A stretch of 64,000 nt of DNA, taken from contig CAJFCJ010000046.1 of NCBI GenBank assembly GCA_904063045.1, positions 79,369-143,368 on the forward strand, in the 5' to 3' direction. A program made the position numbers and the translations under genes. Under the pieces are notes generated by a model that searched no databases, was not told where the DNA came from, and saw only the letters and a list, made by a program, of their open reading frames with translations. This document shows, piece by piece, positions 10,580 to 20,919 of the stretch. The first letter of the stretch is position 1; each line of letters begins with the position of its first letter. The stretch comes from Dimorphilus gyrociliatus (Eukaryota; Annelida; Polychaeta; Dinophilidae).

Positions 10580-11223
10580 CAATTGTTGTTTTGAATAGTT
10601 GTATTTATTGTCTGTCATCGAATTATTGTGTAGAAAACAGAATTGGAATTTACAATGAAACCAAGTTTCCAGATTCACAATTTTCTGATCATTTGCCTTA
10701 TAGAGATAGAGAACCATATCATGCAAGAATTACAGATGGTAGATTGACATCATGGATGACTCTTCATTATGGAAATGGATGGCTTCAAATATATCTAGGT
10801 CAATATGAAATAGAAAATATTTCACAATAGAACATATAATTGCTTTTCAGGTGAGATCTATGATATTCACAGAATTGAAATTAGAGGCGATTGTTGGTGC
10901 AGTGATGGAAACCATGAGCCATATTATACATTAACTTTCAAATTATCATATTCATTGAATGGAGGTCAAATATTTAATTATGCAGATGAAAATGGAGGAG
11001 ATAGAGTTGTTTTAAAAATTTAAATTTCAAAAGTAATTTTAAGGATTAATAATTGGGTTATTATTATTTTTTTTTGAAACAGATCTTTCATGGAAATACA
11101 ATAGCAACATAAAATATAATCAATAAAATTAATTTCAACAAGAAAATTCAAGCTGATACAATAAGATTAACCCTAATGTCTGGTTTCTATGCAGCAACAG
11201 CTTTTGAATTATATTGATGTGGT
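10580..11223 (+). pseudogene. F5/8 type C (discoidin) domain gene, disrupted
   Basis: A single discoidin domain over three exons. The first starts about 10600 with the canonical C...R.GI..ETKFPDSQF opening and reaches NGWLQIYLG at a GGTCAAT donor near 10798. The second (10853-11024) reads EIYDIHRIEIRG and LTFKLSYSLNGGQIF. The third (11083 on) gives DTIRLTLMSGFYAATAFELY, with the final conserved Cys-Gly just after a TGA. Three stops (end of exon 2, inside exon 3, and before the final Cys) argue for a pseudogene. The MULE ending at 10573 has probably replaced its 5' part. It belongs to the local cluster of extracellular lectin-like genes. Confidence 0.78.
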
Positions 11224-11229
11224 AATTTT

Positions 11230-12040
11230 TTTGTTACTATTGGAAAAAAAAATTAGTTTATTTTAAACATTACACATTTGAAATAAGATGGCCTCTTACC
11301 ATATTATTGATGGTTAATTAATTAAAATATTTAACAGCATCAAATGTAGAAGTTCTTTGCTTGCAAAGTCACAAAGCCAATGATACTCAACATATTGTAT
11401 TAAACTTTTGCAAATGTCACTTAAAATCCATATAAAAAAAACACAAAAACATTCAGTCAAATATTAATTCAATTAGACTTCCTAAAAGTTGGACTCTGTA
11501 ATGTTCATTTCTGGTTGATCTGAGAACAGATGCAGATGTGATAAAACCCCAAGTATTCAATGAGAAATATTCAGTTTATTTCATTAATATATTAAAAAAT
11601 CAATAAAATGTCAATGTCCCAAGTGTTTGACAAATGCCAAGAATACTTTCCTAAAGTTTTATCTTGACTGTCATGCAAAAGAAAAATATATAATATACAC
11701 ATAGAATGTTCTTTGGTGAGAGATACAGATATACATCTGTTTGCCTTAAGTATTTTTTTGACCATAACAGATGGGGCTACTATTGATTAACACAGGAACA
11801 AAGAACATAGAAAAGGCTCCTTTGTTTTTTTTTCAAATTTCCAACTTTGATGCTATAGTGATTGGGGTTGATAATTAATCATAACTTGGCCAAACCTGAA
11901 CTGACACTTAAAACAATTGTATTGTTGAAATTGAAAAGTTAGCCTATATAGCAAATGCTCATTTAATGTTTAACTATAAATGAATCTCTATAACCATATA
12001 TAAGAGGAAAATAATAAAAACATGACCCAGTGAAATCTTA
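11230..12040. other. Intergenic with a fragment of a dispersed repeat
   Basis: No gene seen. Bases 11755-11830 (CATAACAGATGGGGCTACTA, then GGAACAAAGAACATAGAAAA) match the tail of the repeat family described at 36.4, 58.6 and 62.5 kb. Confidence 0.5.
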
Positions 12041-12049
12041 AATTCAAAG

Positions 12050-13740
12050 ATGGCTTCACTTTGTCCAAATTGTGACATTCGATTTTATGGCAGACAAAAG
12101 AAGATAAAATGTGTTGAATGTCAAAAATTTTGTAATAATTTTATAGAGGACTCATTTGAAATGAATGAGGAAGAAAAAGCAGATCCAAATGAAAAATTCA
12201 CACTTCTCTTTGAAGGAAGCCAGAGAGGGAAGGATATTCTATCACGTGATGGATTTGCTTTCAATATAAAGAAATGAAGTGAGTATATGATAATTTGGAG
12301 AAATAAAAAAAATTTGTCTTGCAACAATCAAAGAAAGAGGAAATATATTTGCCTCAAGTCATATACATCATAACCATGAAAAAAAGGAAGAATTTAATAT
12401 CAAGTATAAAGGCAAGGAGAGAACTAAGAAGTATTTGTACTAATGGGATATGACAGAAAATGTCCACAAATCAATGCTTTTGCCCTAATCCTAACCCAGC
12501 CCTTAGCTGTACCTAACCTTTTCCATTACCCCTAACCCTCAGAGGAGACCCTCCTAACTACAAATCAGTTGCTGTTTTCTTTCACCTAACCATTTCTCAA
12601 TCCAAATTTTTGTCTTGAAATTTCTCATTTTTTTGTGGACATTTTCTGTCAACCCCGTACTAATGATGTCAGGTCATCAGGCAGAAAAATTGCTGAAGAT
12701 ATTTTATAAAAATGTTCAGCTTAGGAGAATAGTTTGCCAAATATGGAAAATTTGAGAAAATTAGCTAATATCACCAGACAGAAGAAAAGACCTATAACAT
12801 CAAATGATCCTTTTTTTGAAATAAATATTGATTTTCTTCATGACAATTTACTGCAAAACGATGTTTCATTTGGAAATCAGAGAATAATCATATTTGCTTT
12901 CAAGCAACAGTGAAACCTTTTATCCAAAAGCAAAGTTTGGTATCTGGATGGTACATTTAAGGTTGTCAAAGAACCATTTGTTCAACTTTTCTCCATCCAT
13001 TCTTTTATTAAAAAAGATGAAGAAACAAAGCAGATTCCTTTTGGCATTTATTTTCATGACATCAAAGAAGAAGAAAGCATATAAACAAACATTAAGGGTA
13101 AGTTAATAAACATTTCATCTAACCTCTAAATTTCATGATATTCTTTAGGAAATTCAAACAATTACAAATTATTCCAAACCAAAAAAGCTCTTTTGCTGAT
13201 TATGAGTTAGGATTATGGACCACTTTATTTTGTGTTTATCCGAATGTACCAATTCAAGAATGTGTTTTCCATTGGACACAAGCAGTTTTCAGAAAAATCC
13301 AAGTAATATATTATATTACATAGTTTTATTATATAATCATTTCATGTTTTTAGAATTTGGGATATGCAACTGACTATAAAACTAAGCTGGCCTCTAAAAA
13401 TATGATGTGAAATTTATTGGCACTTCCTTTTCTTCCTTCTCAAGTAATACCCCATATTTTTTCATCTTTACCACTTCTACCATCAAAAATCATTAAAGTT
13501 CATTCAAGAACTTGGAACAGACAACTTCAACACGATTAGGACCATTTATTGATTACAAGAACCAGTGGTTATATTGATATTATCCACCGCATGCCTGGTC
13601 AATATATGGTAAAGCAATCAGAACCAACAATGATCTGGAAGGATGGCGTAATAGGTTAAACAGGAATAATCATGCAAATTCTTCATTGTATGTGATCTTT
13701 GATGAATAAAAGAGAGAAGCAGAGTTCAAGAAAGAAATTA
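12050..13740 (+). pseudogene. MULE transposase gene with N-terminal zinc finger and FLYWCH domain
   Basis: ATG at 12050 opens a Cys-pair zinc finger (CPNC...CVEC), then a FLYWCH-like segment (FEGSQRGKDILSRDGFAF, with a CLKSYTSHNH-like continuation near 12345-12375 after a shift). A MITE occupies 12446-12656. The MULE core follows: TRQKKRPITSNDP, RIIIFASSNSE, a WYLDGTFKVV-like catalytic strand near 12940, FADYELGLWTTLF and PIQECVFHWTQAVF. The gene closes with TNNDLEGWRNRLNRNNHANS near 13630-13680. Frameshifts and stops, plus the MITE, make it non-functional. It is from the same superfamily as the 9.4-10.6 kb element and keeps more of the catalytic region. Confidence 0.78.
12446..12656. mobile_element. 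Mutator-type MITE, 211 bp, perfect 9-bp TSD (best copy)
   Basis: The inverted ends share TGACAGAAAATGTCCACAAA. The target duplication GTACTAATG is perfect at 12437-12445 and 12657-12665. The interior is rich in CCCTAA-type units and contains the family blocks CTCCTAACTACAAATCAGTT and CACCTAACCATTTCTCAATC. A 9-bp duplication is the hallmark of Mutator-superfamily transposition. It is nested in the MULE gene. Confidence 0.95.
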
Positions 13741-13774
13741 TCAAGTAAGAAAAAAGATATGTAGACAGCTAAGG

Positions 13775-14790
13775 AAAGGGACCCAGACAGAAAGTCCCCT
13801 GACAAAAATCTCCTGGACAGATTGTCTCTTGAGCTAGAAAAGTGAAATAATTTCTTTATTGTACTAAATAATGTTTTATTGAATTGCTAATTAAATATTA
13901 ATATAAAAAGTGTTTCAAACTATTTTAAATATACCTAAAATTAGAATTATTTGATTTAAAGAAAAAAGTACTAGTTTACAGGAAGTCTTGTCCACTTCCT
14001 GTTTTTAATTCCTGGTAGCCATCTTTTTTTACTACAATTATTATTCTTGGTGCTGTAACCATTGTTTCTGCTTTAAAACAGGGTGATTTTGGTATAGATA
14101 TTTCATCAAAGACTTTCATACTCCCAAGGTATTTATTTAAAAAAAGTAAGTTATTTTCTTAATGTTTTTTTGGCCATTGTGTTATGTCAACTTTCTAATT
14201 TTTCATCAGGTGATGGCTCCCTACTGTCAAATGTGTACATATAGAATATTTGGAAGAAAATTCACAAGGAAATGCTCACTCTGCTCTCATCAGTTTAACT
14301 TTCATAAAAAATGCATTTCAAGTCATATTCAAATTTATTATTTTATCATTTTTATTTATTTCTATGTATTTGCAGTGTCTGATGTATATTTATGTTCCAC
14401 CTGCACTGATATCTCCAAAAAGAAATGCTTTGTCTCATTAAATAGCAGTACCTGTTCCAGACCTACATTTGTTCAAGATAACTCTTTTACTGGAGATAAA
14501 AATGGAAATTGTAGGGAATGAACAAGAATTATCTGATCAGAGGAATAATGGAAACCATTCAACACATGTCTCTCAAGATGATTTAATAGAAAACTCTTTT
14601 GATAACTCAAATATTCAAGAAATAGATGAAATAGACCCTGCATTCACAATATTGGAAGGAATGAGTCAAAAAGGAAAATTTCTCCTTTTGCATGAAGGAT
14701 ACAGTTATACTGTAAAGGAAAACGTTTTGGGGGACGTTTTGTCCAGGGGACGCTTTGTCCAGCATTCATTGGAACTTGTTTCATTTCCAC
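13775..14790 (+). mobile_element. Second MULE-derived segment with GGGGACGTTTTGTCC ends and a PHD-like zinc finger
   Basis: The left part (13784-13835) carries imperfect AGTCCCCTGACAAAAATCTCC-type motifs. The right part (14727-14765) carries GGGGACGTTTTGTCCAGGGG and GACGCTTTGTCC. Between them ATG 14213 starts MAPYCQMCTYRIFGRKF, then CSLCSHQFNFHKKC and, after a likely intron, YLCSTC. This C2-C2-HC-C2 pattern resembles a PHD or RING finger. In another frame, DPAFTILEGMSQKGKFLL and HEGYSYTVKE repeat the FLYWCH-like start seen at 12.2 kb. The DDE core is missing. It is therefore probably the front half of a related transposase, trapped in a deletion derivative. Confidence 0.6.
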
Positions 14791-14799
14791 TTTTATTGT

Positions 14800-15835
14800 G
14801 ATAAATCCAAAAAAGGAGAAAAGTTAGTAAAGGGGTCTTTTATACATTTTAAATGTGCCATTCATAAGCCATATTTTACCTTCAGATAATAAGTCAATTT
14901 TTCTGTCAATTGTTTTTCTTTGCCCAAATCAACTTTGAGAAAAATCTTTTTTTTAAACCCAAACAATAATTTTTTAAAGTTTCCTTTCAGCTTGAAAATA
15001 GTCTTTGTCAAGGAATAGAAGACCTAAGAAGACTGTAGAATTTGTCATCTCAATTATAGTATTGTTATAACTTTTTGCAATGTATTATTAAAGTTTACAC
15101 ACTCAACCTAACCAAAAAGGGTTGGAAAGGGTCAAGTATCAATTTTGTTGATAAGGATCTATGTGAAATAAGGAAGCAACTGCTGTAATTAATTTTGGTT
15201 TTATCTATTTGTTAGAAACATAGGCTTTGATATGTAAAATGAAAGGATTAATTTCTAGAAATAAAAGTGTTTTTGTGTGATGTTCAAGTTAATAAATCAC
15301 TTGTGGATAGATAAAAATTACTTAATGTATTAACATAAACAGTATACTGGTTCCACTTGAATTAGTAAACAAATAAATTGAGAATTCTTTTTAATATAAA
15401 CATGATTTCTTTATTAATTGAGTAATTGATTTTGTCAGACAGCTATAGTATTAATTTTTTGAACAAAGAGAGCTATGATAAATTAATTGTTGTTTAAAGA
15501 AAATTTTTAATTTTGTACAACTATAGGCCAAATAGGCCTAATTTATAAATGTCAAATCAGAATTATGCATCAAATAGTCTTTTTTTTATTGTCCTCTCTA
15601 ATTCAAAATTAAAGAAACAATAAATAAGAATAGAATTTCAAATACAAAAAAATAATGTAAATTTAAATGTGTAGATAAACACATCAGCAAATATTCAAAT
15701 ATTGAAGATAATGATTTGGTGTTATTTAATATTATATTTAAAATTTTGCATAATTACACTTATAAATGGATCAAAATTAACTGGTATCAATTGAAATCTT
15801 TTATCTCTTTTAAAAGTAAATTCTTTTTTCATTTT
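14800..15835. other. Intergenic, no gene seen
   Basis: About 1 kb of AT-rich sequence with no supported ORF or repeat. A signal-peptide exon for the next gene could lie here but I could not identify one. Confidence 0.4.
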
Positions 15836-15841
15836 AAACAG

Positions 15842-17855
15842 ATGGAAAACTTATAAACATAGCAAACGAAATGGATTACTCCGCTAAATGCACTACATCG
15901 AATGAGTACAGCGCGTTCTTTAATTGTGAAAATGTATTTTATCCTGTTTGGGAAAATATCAATCAATGGGCCACATCTTGCAGCTATCCAAATTGCATTA
16001 ATCATTGGATTGAAATTACCTTTAGCAGACCATATGATATTGTTGATATATGCGTATATCAAAGACCTTTTTCGAAATTGATAACACTTTCCTCAATAGA
16101 CATAACACTTGGAAGTTCAGATCAAATGAATATTCGTTTGAATTTGTATGAAACTTGTTTTCTCTTACTGTTTACAGTTGGATTTGGTGCTTCTAAAGCT
16201 AAATTTGTAACTTCTGGTCCTACTGCACAATCAATAAATGTTGGATTTCAATCAGTACTTATATACAGTTATGATGGTAAAGAATTAGTATTGAATTTTA
16301 TCATGTTAATCGACTTTTTTCACTTATACAGATGAAGCAACCATTGAAAGTATACATTATATAAATATAGCTAATATGGAACATGGAGCCATTTGCTCTT
16401 CATCAAGTGGCACTGATTGTTTAGAGACAATTCATAATGAGTATCATACCCAATGGAATATGGAATGTCCCCTAATAAGTTCAACAGAGAAGTGTCAAGG
16501 ACAATTTATAAATGTAACATTTTCTTTTCCTGCTAAGCCAAATCTACTTTGCCTAGCCAATGGGTACTTTGCAATAATTTTTTATTTTATGACAATAAAC
16601 TTAGCATTTCGTTTGTCATTTCGATAGTCATGCAGTACTGACTCATATAAAAACATTAAGAGCTGTTTGGAGTTCTGGTTATAATCAAGTACTTCAACTT
16701 TTATCCTCTGCTGAGAGAAAATGTTATGACTATGATGGAGATTTTGATATTGAATATTGGATTCAATTGGTAATTATAGATGGCTATTCCACTGCAAATA
16801 ATGCTCTGAGAACAATAGAAGTTTTTGCAAAAGGTAGTTTATTCAATATTCTGTTCTTCTCTCCCTCCTCTTTCTTAACCATCTTTCTTTCCCCAACTAG
16901 AGGATAATCAGAAAATTTATAGTATTCAACATCGTTCGTTTGTTGTTTATCACTTGCCAAGATATTTATGGAAGAATTTCACAACACTTAGCTTCCAGGT
17001 CAAAGGTCAAATTGTTAATCAAGATACTGATTGTTCCTCCCTAATTTTGCGTTTTCGAAATGTTAATAAAACTTATTTTTTAGTGAGGTTAGATTTTAAT
17101 GAAAATTCTGTAGAAAAATCATTTTTAAAGATATTCAGAACAACAATATATTTCCACTGGTTTAATAATTCACAGTCATTAATTGATTGTCATAAATGGA
17201 ATTATTATTGGTTAGAATTCTCTCTTGGCCAAATAAAATTTGGTTATGGAAAACCAAGTGCAATGTCACTATCCTATTTTTCAGTTCAACAGGATTTGTT
17301 TGTGGATGTAGAAGAAATTATTATAAGAAATTTACATGATGGTTTAATAAATAATTTAAAAATAAATCATCAAGGTTTGTTGATCAATTGCTCGATTGGT
17401 TTCCTTTTTCTAATTCTATTCATATTTTAGATGGTAGAAGAATTATATTTTTTAATTCTACTCATCATCAATTTTGTGCTGTCTACAATTTTTTTAATGA
17501 ATTTATCTATGCTTGCATTCCTTTACAATCAAAATTATCATATTTTCAATTCAAATTAGAGATTGATGATCAATTAAAGATAACTCTTATCAATCCTGTT
17601 GTCATTATTGATAAACAATTGTCAATAAATGAAGATGTAGTTGGAAGATGGCAATATTCCTTAGAAAATAGACAATTTAATCAGTTTTATAAGCTTTGTT
17701 CTCTAGATTTGCACATTCAGATCTCCAAGAATATCACTTTCATTTGTAAGGGAATTAACATTGAAATAAAGTATATTATTTCAGATATAATAACTAAAAG
17801 AAAATGGAATTTCACCGACAAATTGTCATGTACGTTATACTCTTCAGAATTGTAA
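15842..17855 (+). CDS. Secreted lectin-like protein: fucolectin-type modules plus farnesoic-acid-methyltransferase-like domain
   Basis: Multi-exon gene on the plus strand. Exon one (after AAACAG, 15842-16135) has LINIANEMDYSAKCTTSNEY, then NHWIEITFSRPYDIVDICVY, a fucolectin/F5-8C fold. A short intron leads to 16179-16277, then 16332-16560 (YINIANMEHGAICSSSSGTD), a second module whose C-terminal part is at 16626-16834. The 16900-17370 exon reads FVVYHLPRYLWKNFTTLSFQ and NYYWLEFSLGQIKFGYGK, the (F/Y)W...G.I..G.G pattern of the FA-methyltransferase-like domain (PF12248 type). A last exon (17431-17855, stop TAA) is not recognised. The extracellular role is inferred. The true 5' end is not found. 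A decayed paralogue lies at 38-39.3 kb. Confidence 0.72.
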
Positions 17856-17859
17856 AGAA

Positions 17860-18805
17860 GAGAGAGGACAGTCAAAAATGAAAAATTGAATCTTGAACTT
17901 TTAAAATATTCAATTTTCAATTATAATTTTTAATACATATATTTTTACAAGAGATAGGAAATTCTTGATAAATAGTTGTGTTCTATCATTAATACGTACA
18001 AGCTGTGTTCAAAGTTCTTGATTTAACAAAATTTGCCAAAGTTTAACAGTTGAAGATTTTGGTTTTGAATGTAAATCTTGAAACTAAATACAGTCTTATT
18101 AAATGTCTCTGGCAGGGATGTTAAAGAGGGAAAAAAAGGAATTATTTAAAATGATATCAAAGAGAAATCTGCTGATGATATTAAATCATCTGGAAAAAGA
18201 ATAGCTGTGTAAATTCTTTTGAAACAATCTCATGGAAAATGTCATTGGCACAATTGCAAAGAAGTAGTGATAAAGAATTTACTGATCAATAGATTTAAAA
18301 TCTCTCTGTAGAAAAACAGAAATGAAAATTTTACGTTAAGAAAAGCATAAGATTGATCAAAGAAAACCATAAAAAGGTTGAGGATATCATCTGGACCTAA
18401 TGTTCAAGTAAATTTAGTATAAAGCTTTGAATGCACTTTGTCAATTTAGCAAAATTTCATTGTTTTTATTATTGCAGCCAAAAACACCAGATGTCACTAG
18501 TAGTTAGATATTTCTAAATAATAAATATTTTGTTTTTCTTTTGATATTACTCAAAAGCTTTTACTTTACTATTTAATTATTAATTGTAAATTTAATCTAA
18601 ACAGATGAATTTGTATTTTTCTATCATAAAATATAAATGAATATTTGACCCATAAAACTGTATAGAAAAATTATATAAATATAGACAAACTCTTTCATGG
18701 ACTTGTTTGGGTTTTTGTTGTTGTTGGAAAGATATTTTATCAGTAAAATATGAGTATAGTTCAGAGAATTGTACTAGTTTTTTCATGATTAATTAAGATA
18801 TATTC
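17860..18805. other. Intergenic, no gene seen
   Basis: AT-rich, with stops in all frames at short intervals and no repeat that I recognise from elsewhere in the window. Confidence 0.4.
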
Positions 18806-19015
18806 AAATTACAAAAGTTTGGTGTGACAGCTTTAACTTGTATAGATATTGTATATTCAATAAATTTTGCTTGCTTCTTTCTTCATCATAAACAAGAGAC
18901 AAAATTAGTGTTATATATTCCCATATTAAGAGCAATCAGGAAACATAGAAGAGCAATTTCTCATGTATTGCCAGCTTTTTATTCTGGAACAGAAGGAAGG
19001 AGATTCGAACTTTAA
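18806..19015 (+). pseudogene. Fragment of a second GPCR copy
   Basis: Two short blocks match the intact receptor just downstream. FGVTALTCIDIVYSI (from 18820) matches the start of its TM2. LYIPILRAIRKHRRAISHV followed by LPAF (about 18910-18980) matches the end of TM5/intracellular loop 3 and TM6. Everything between TM2 and TM5 is missing. It is a truncated tandem duplicate with no functional product. Confidence 0.7.
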
Positions 19016-19464
19016 CCTTATTGTTAATGTTCAACTGTTTTCTATGAGTTTGTGCCAGCTACAATCACAATTATAACTTATCATAGATGGGAAAATATAT
19101 ATTCCTTATCAGAGTAAGAATTTGAATTAATTGTTGATTTTCAAATTCAACAATAAATCCTCTTGTTCATGGGTTATACAAAATCATCTATAAGACTTCA
19201 AACCAAGTCTTGATCCCAACTCTGAAAACCTTATTTTCCAACTCAATATTTGCCTATCTACAATTTTTTGGTCTGTATTTTAGCAATACCTTTTTACTCC
19301 ATCTCCATAAAACATAATATTCCATAATGCTGTAGTTAATTATAATACAGTCATTTGTTAACTCAATAATTCATAGTCTTCTAATGCATCATTCAACATT
19401 TGATACGTTTAATTTTCATCTAGAGTTGCATTAGAAGAAGGAAATATATTTGCAGTGTAGAAAT

Positions 19465-20388
19465 ATGGTCTATTCAAACATTTACATCTTCAGTTTTGCA
19501 GTTTTTAATCAAGTTATTGGATTTCTTTTGAATAGTAATTTAATCCTTATCTCTTTTCTTAATAAAAATCTTTGGAAATTACATAATTTTGGTGTGACAG
19601 TATTGACATTCACAGATGTTTTCTACTCATTAAGTGTATTGCTCTTGATTTTGCTTTATAAGGAACAATTAAAATATTACCATTGTCTTATTGCAGTTCA
19701 ATTTATATTTATGATAATTACAGTATCATCTTTAACCTTGACCTTAATTACATTTGAAAAGTTTGTGGCAGTTGTAAAACCATTAACATTCTATAAAAAT
19801 TGGACAATGAAGAGAGCTTTTTTCTCACTTTTCTGTATATGGTCAATTAGCTTTGTCATTTGCTCATTACCTTTTATGGGTTGGAACAAATACAAGGCCA
19901 TTTTGAAGGTCAATAATACTTTTCAATGTAACGCTTTCAGTGTTGTCTCTTCTTCTTATCTTTATTTATGGCTATTTACTACTGTTTTACCAAATTCAAT
20001 TACCAGTTTACTATTATACATTCCCATTCTAAGAGCTGTACAGAGGCACAGACAAGTAATTTCTGATCAATCAAATAATGTTAATAATATAAATTCTGAA
20101 GGGAGTAGTATTGGAACTTTAACCTGTCTCTTGGCAATTAACTGTTTCTCTTGTATTCTACCAGCAGTCTTTGTTGTTGCTAACAATAAGAGACTGACAG
20201 AAAATTATGGTTTATCAGAGGCTAATTATGATTTAATGGTTGATATTGCAACAGCAATTGGTGCTTTAAATCCAACAATACATCCACTTGTTCATGGTTA
20301 TACTAAATCATCAGTAAGACTTGACACAAAGAAATTTTACCTAAAAATACTTAGAAAGATTACTTGTAAACAAACATTCAGAAAATAA
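19465..20388 (+). CDS. Class A (rhodopsin-like) GPCR, intronless, about 307 aa
   Basis: Seven hydrophobic segments can be followed. TM1 is IGFLLNSNLILISFL (GN-type Asn present). TM2 has LTFTDVFYSLSVLL with the conserved Asp. TM3 ends TFEKFVAVVKPL, so the usual DRY is EKF. TM4 ends SLPFMGWNKYK, as in adenosine- and melanocortin-like receptors. TM5-ICL3 is LYIPILRAVQRHR. TM6 has ILPAV where CWxP is usual. TM7 is NPTIHPLVHGY, with His in place of the Tyr of NPxxY. The ATG at 19465 is the first good start. The length is typical of a compact receptor in one exon. The ligand cannot be deduced. It is probably functional, although the switch motifs are altered. Confidence 0.9.
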   Translation: MVYSNIYIFSFAVFNQVIGFLLNSNLILISFLNKNLWKLHNFGVTVLTFTDVFYSLSVLLLILLYKEQLKYYHCLIAVQFIFMIITVSSLTLTLITFEKFVAVVKPLTFYKNWTMKRAFFSLFCIWSISFVICSLPFMGWNKYKAILKVNNTFQCNAFSVVSSSYLYLWLFTTVLPNSITSLLLYIPILRAVQRHRQVISDQSNNVNNINSEGSSIGTLTCLLAINCFSCILPAVFVVANNKRLTENYGLSEANYDLMVDIATAIGALNPTIHPLVHGYTKSSVRLDTKKFYLKILRKITCKQTFRK

Positions 20389-20728
20389 ACAAACACAATT
20401 TATTATTTATGCTCAGCTATCATTCTTTTAAGAAATTCAAATAAATTTTCACAATAGTTAGCTGTTTTTTTTGTGAGAGAAAATGAAAATGCAATTATTA
20501 GAAATATGTCACAGGTTATAATTATATAATTAATATAATAACAGGAATTAAATATTCCAGAACTTGTTGTTCTGTTGCCAAACTTTGATGGAACTATCAT
20601 TTATAGCTTCTACAAAATCAGATTGTGAGAGAGAAAGTTATTCATTCAAAATCTTAAAGGGAATGAACTAGAAAGGAAAAGATTTGCTACTTATTTAATT
20701 TAGCATTTGAGCTCCAGATCTAACTGAC
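20389..20728. other. Intergenic, no gene seen
   Basis: Short AT-rich spacer between the receptor and the transposase fragment. No open frame that I support. Confidence 0.4.
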
Positions 20729-20917
20729 ATGTTTATTTTCAGAAATTATGATTTTGTAAGATTTACAAAGCAGAAAAAAGTTGAATATAAAATCATGAAG
20801 AAATTAATGACATTACCATTCGTGCCCTCTGATCTGATAGAACCAACATTTAAGACTCTTAAAGAAATATATCCAATTGAAATGAAGTCTCTATTTAAAG
20901 AAGTGGGTTTAATATGA
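20729..20917 (+). pseudogene. Possible MULE transposase fragment
   Basis: A 62-codon frame with MKKLMTLPFVPSDLIEPTF followed by KTLKEIYP. It resembles the segment after the catalytic core of MULE transposases and is similar to LLALPFLPSQVIPHIF in the 12-13.7 kb relic. There are no flanking transposon ends. Low-information call. Confidence 0.45.
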
Positions 20918-20919
20918 TT

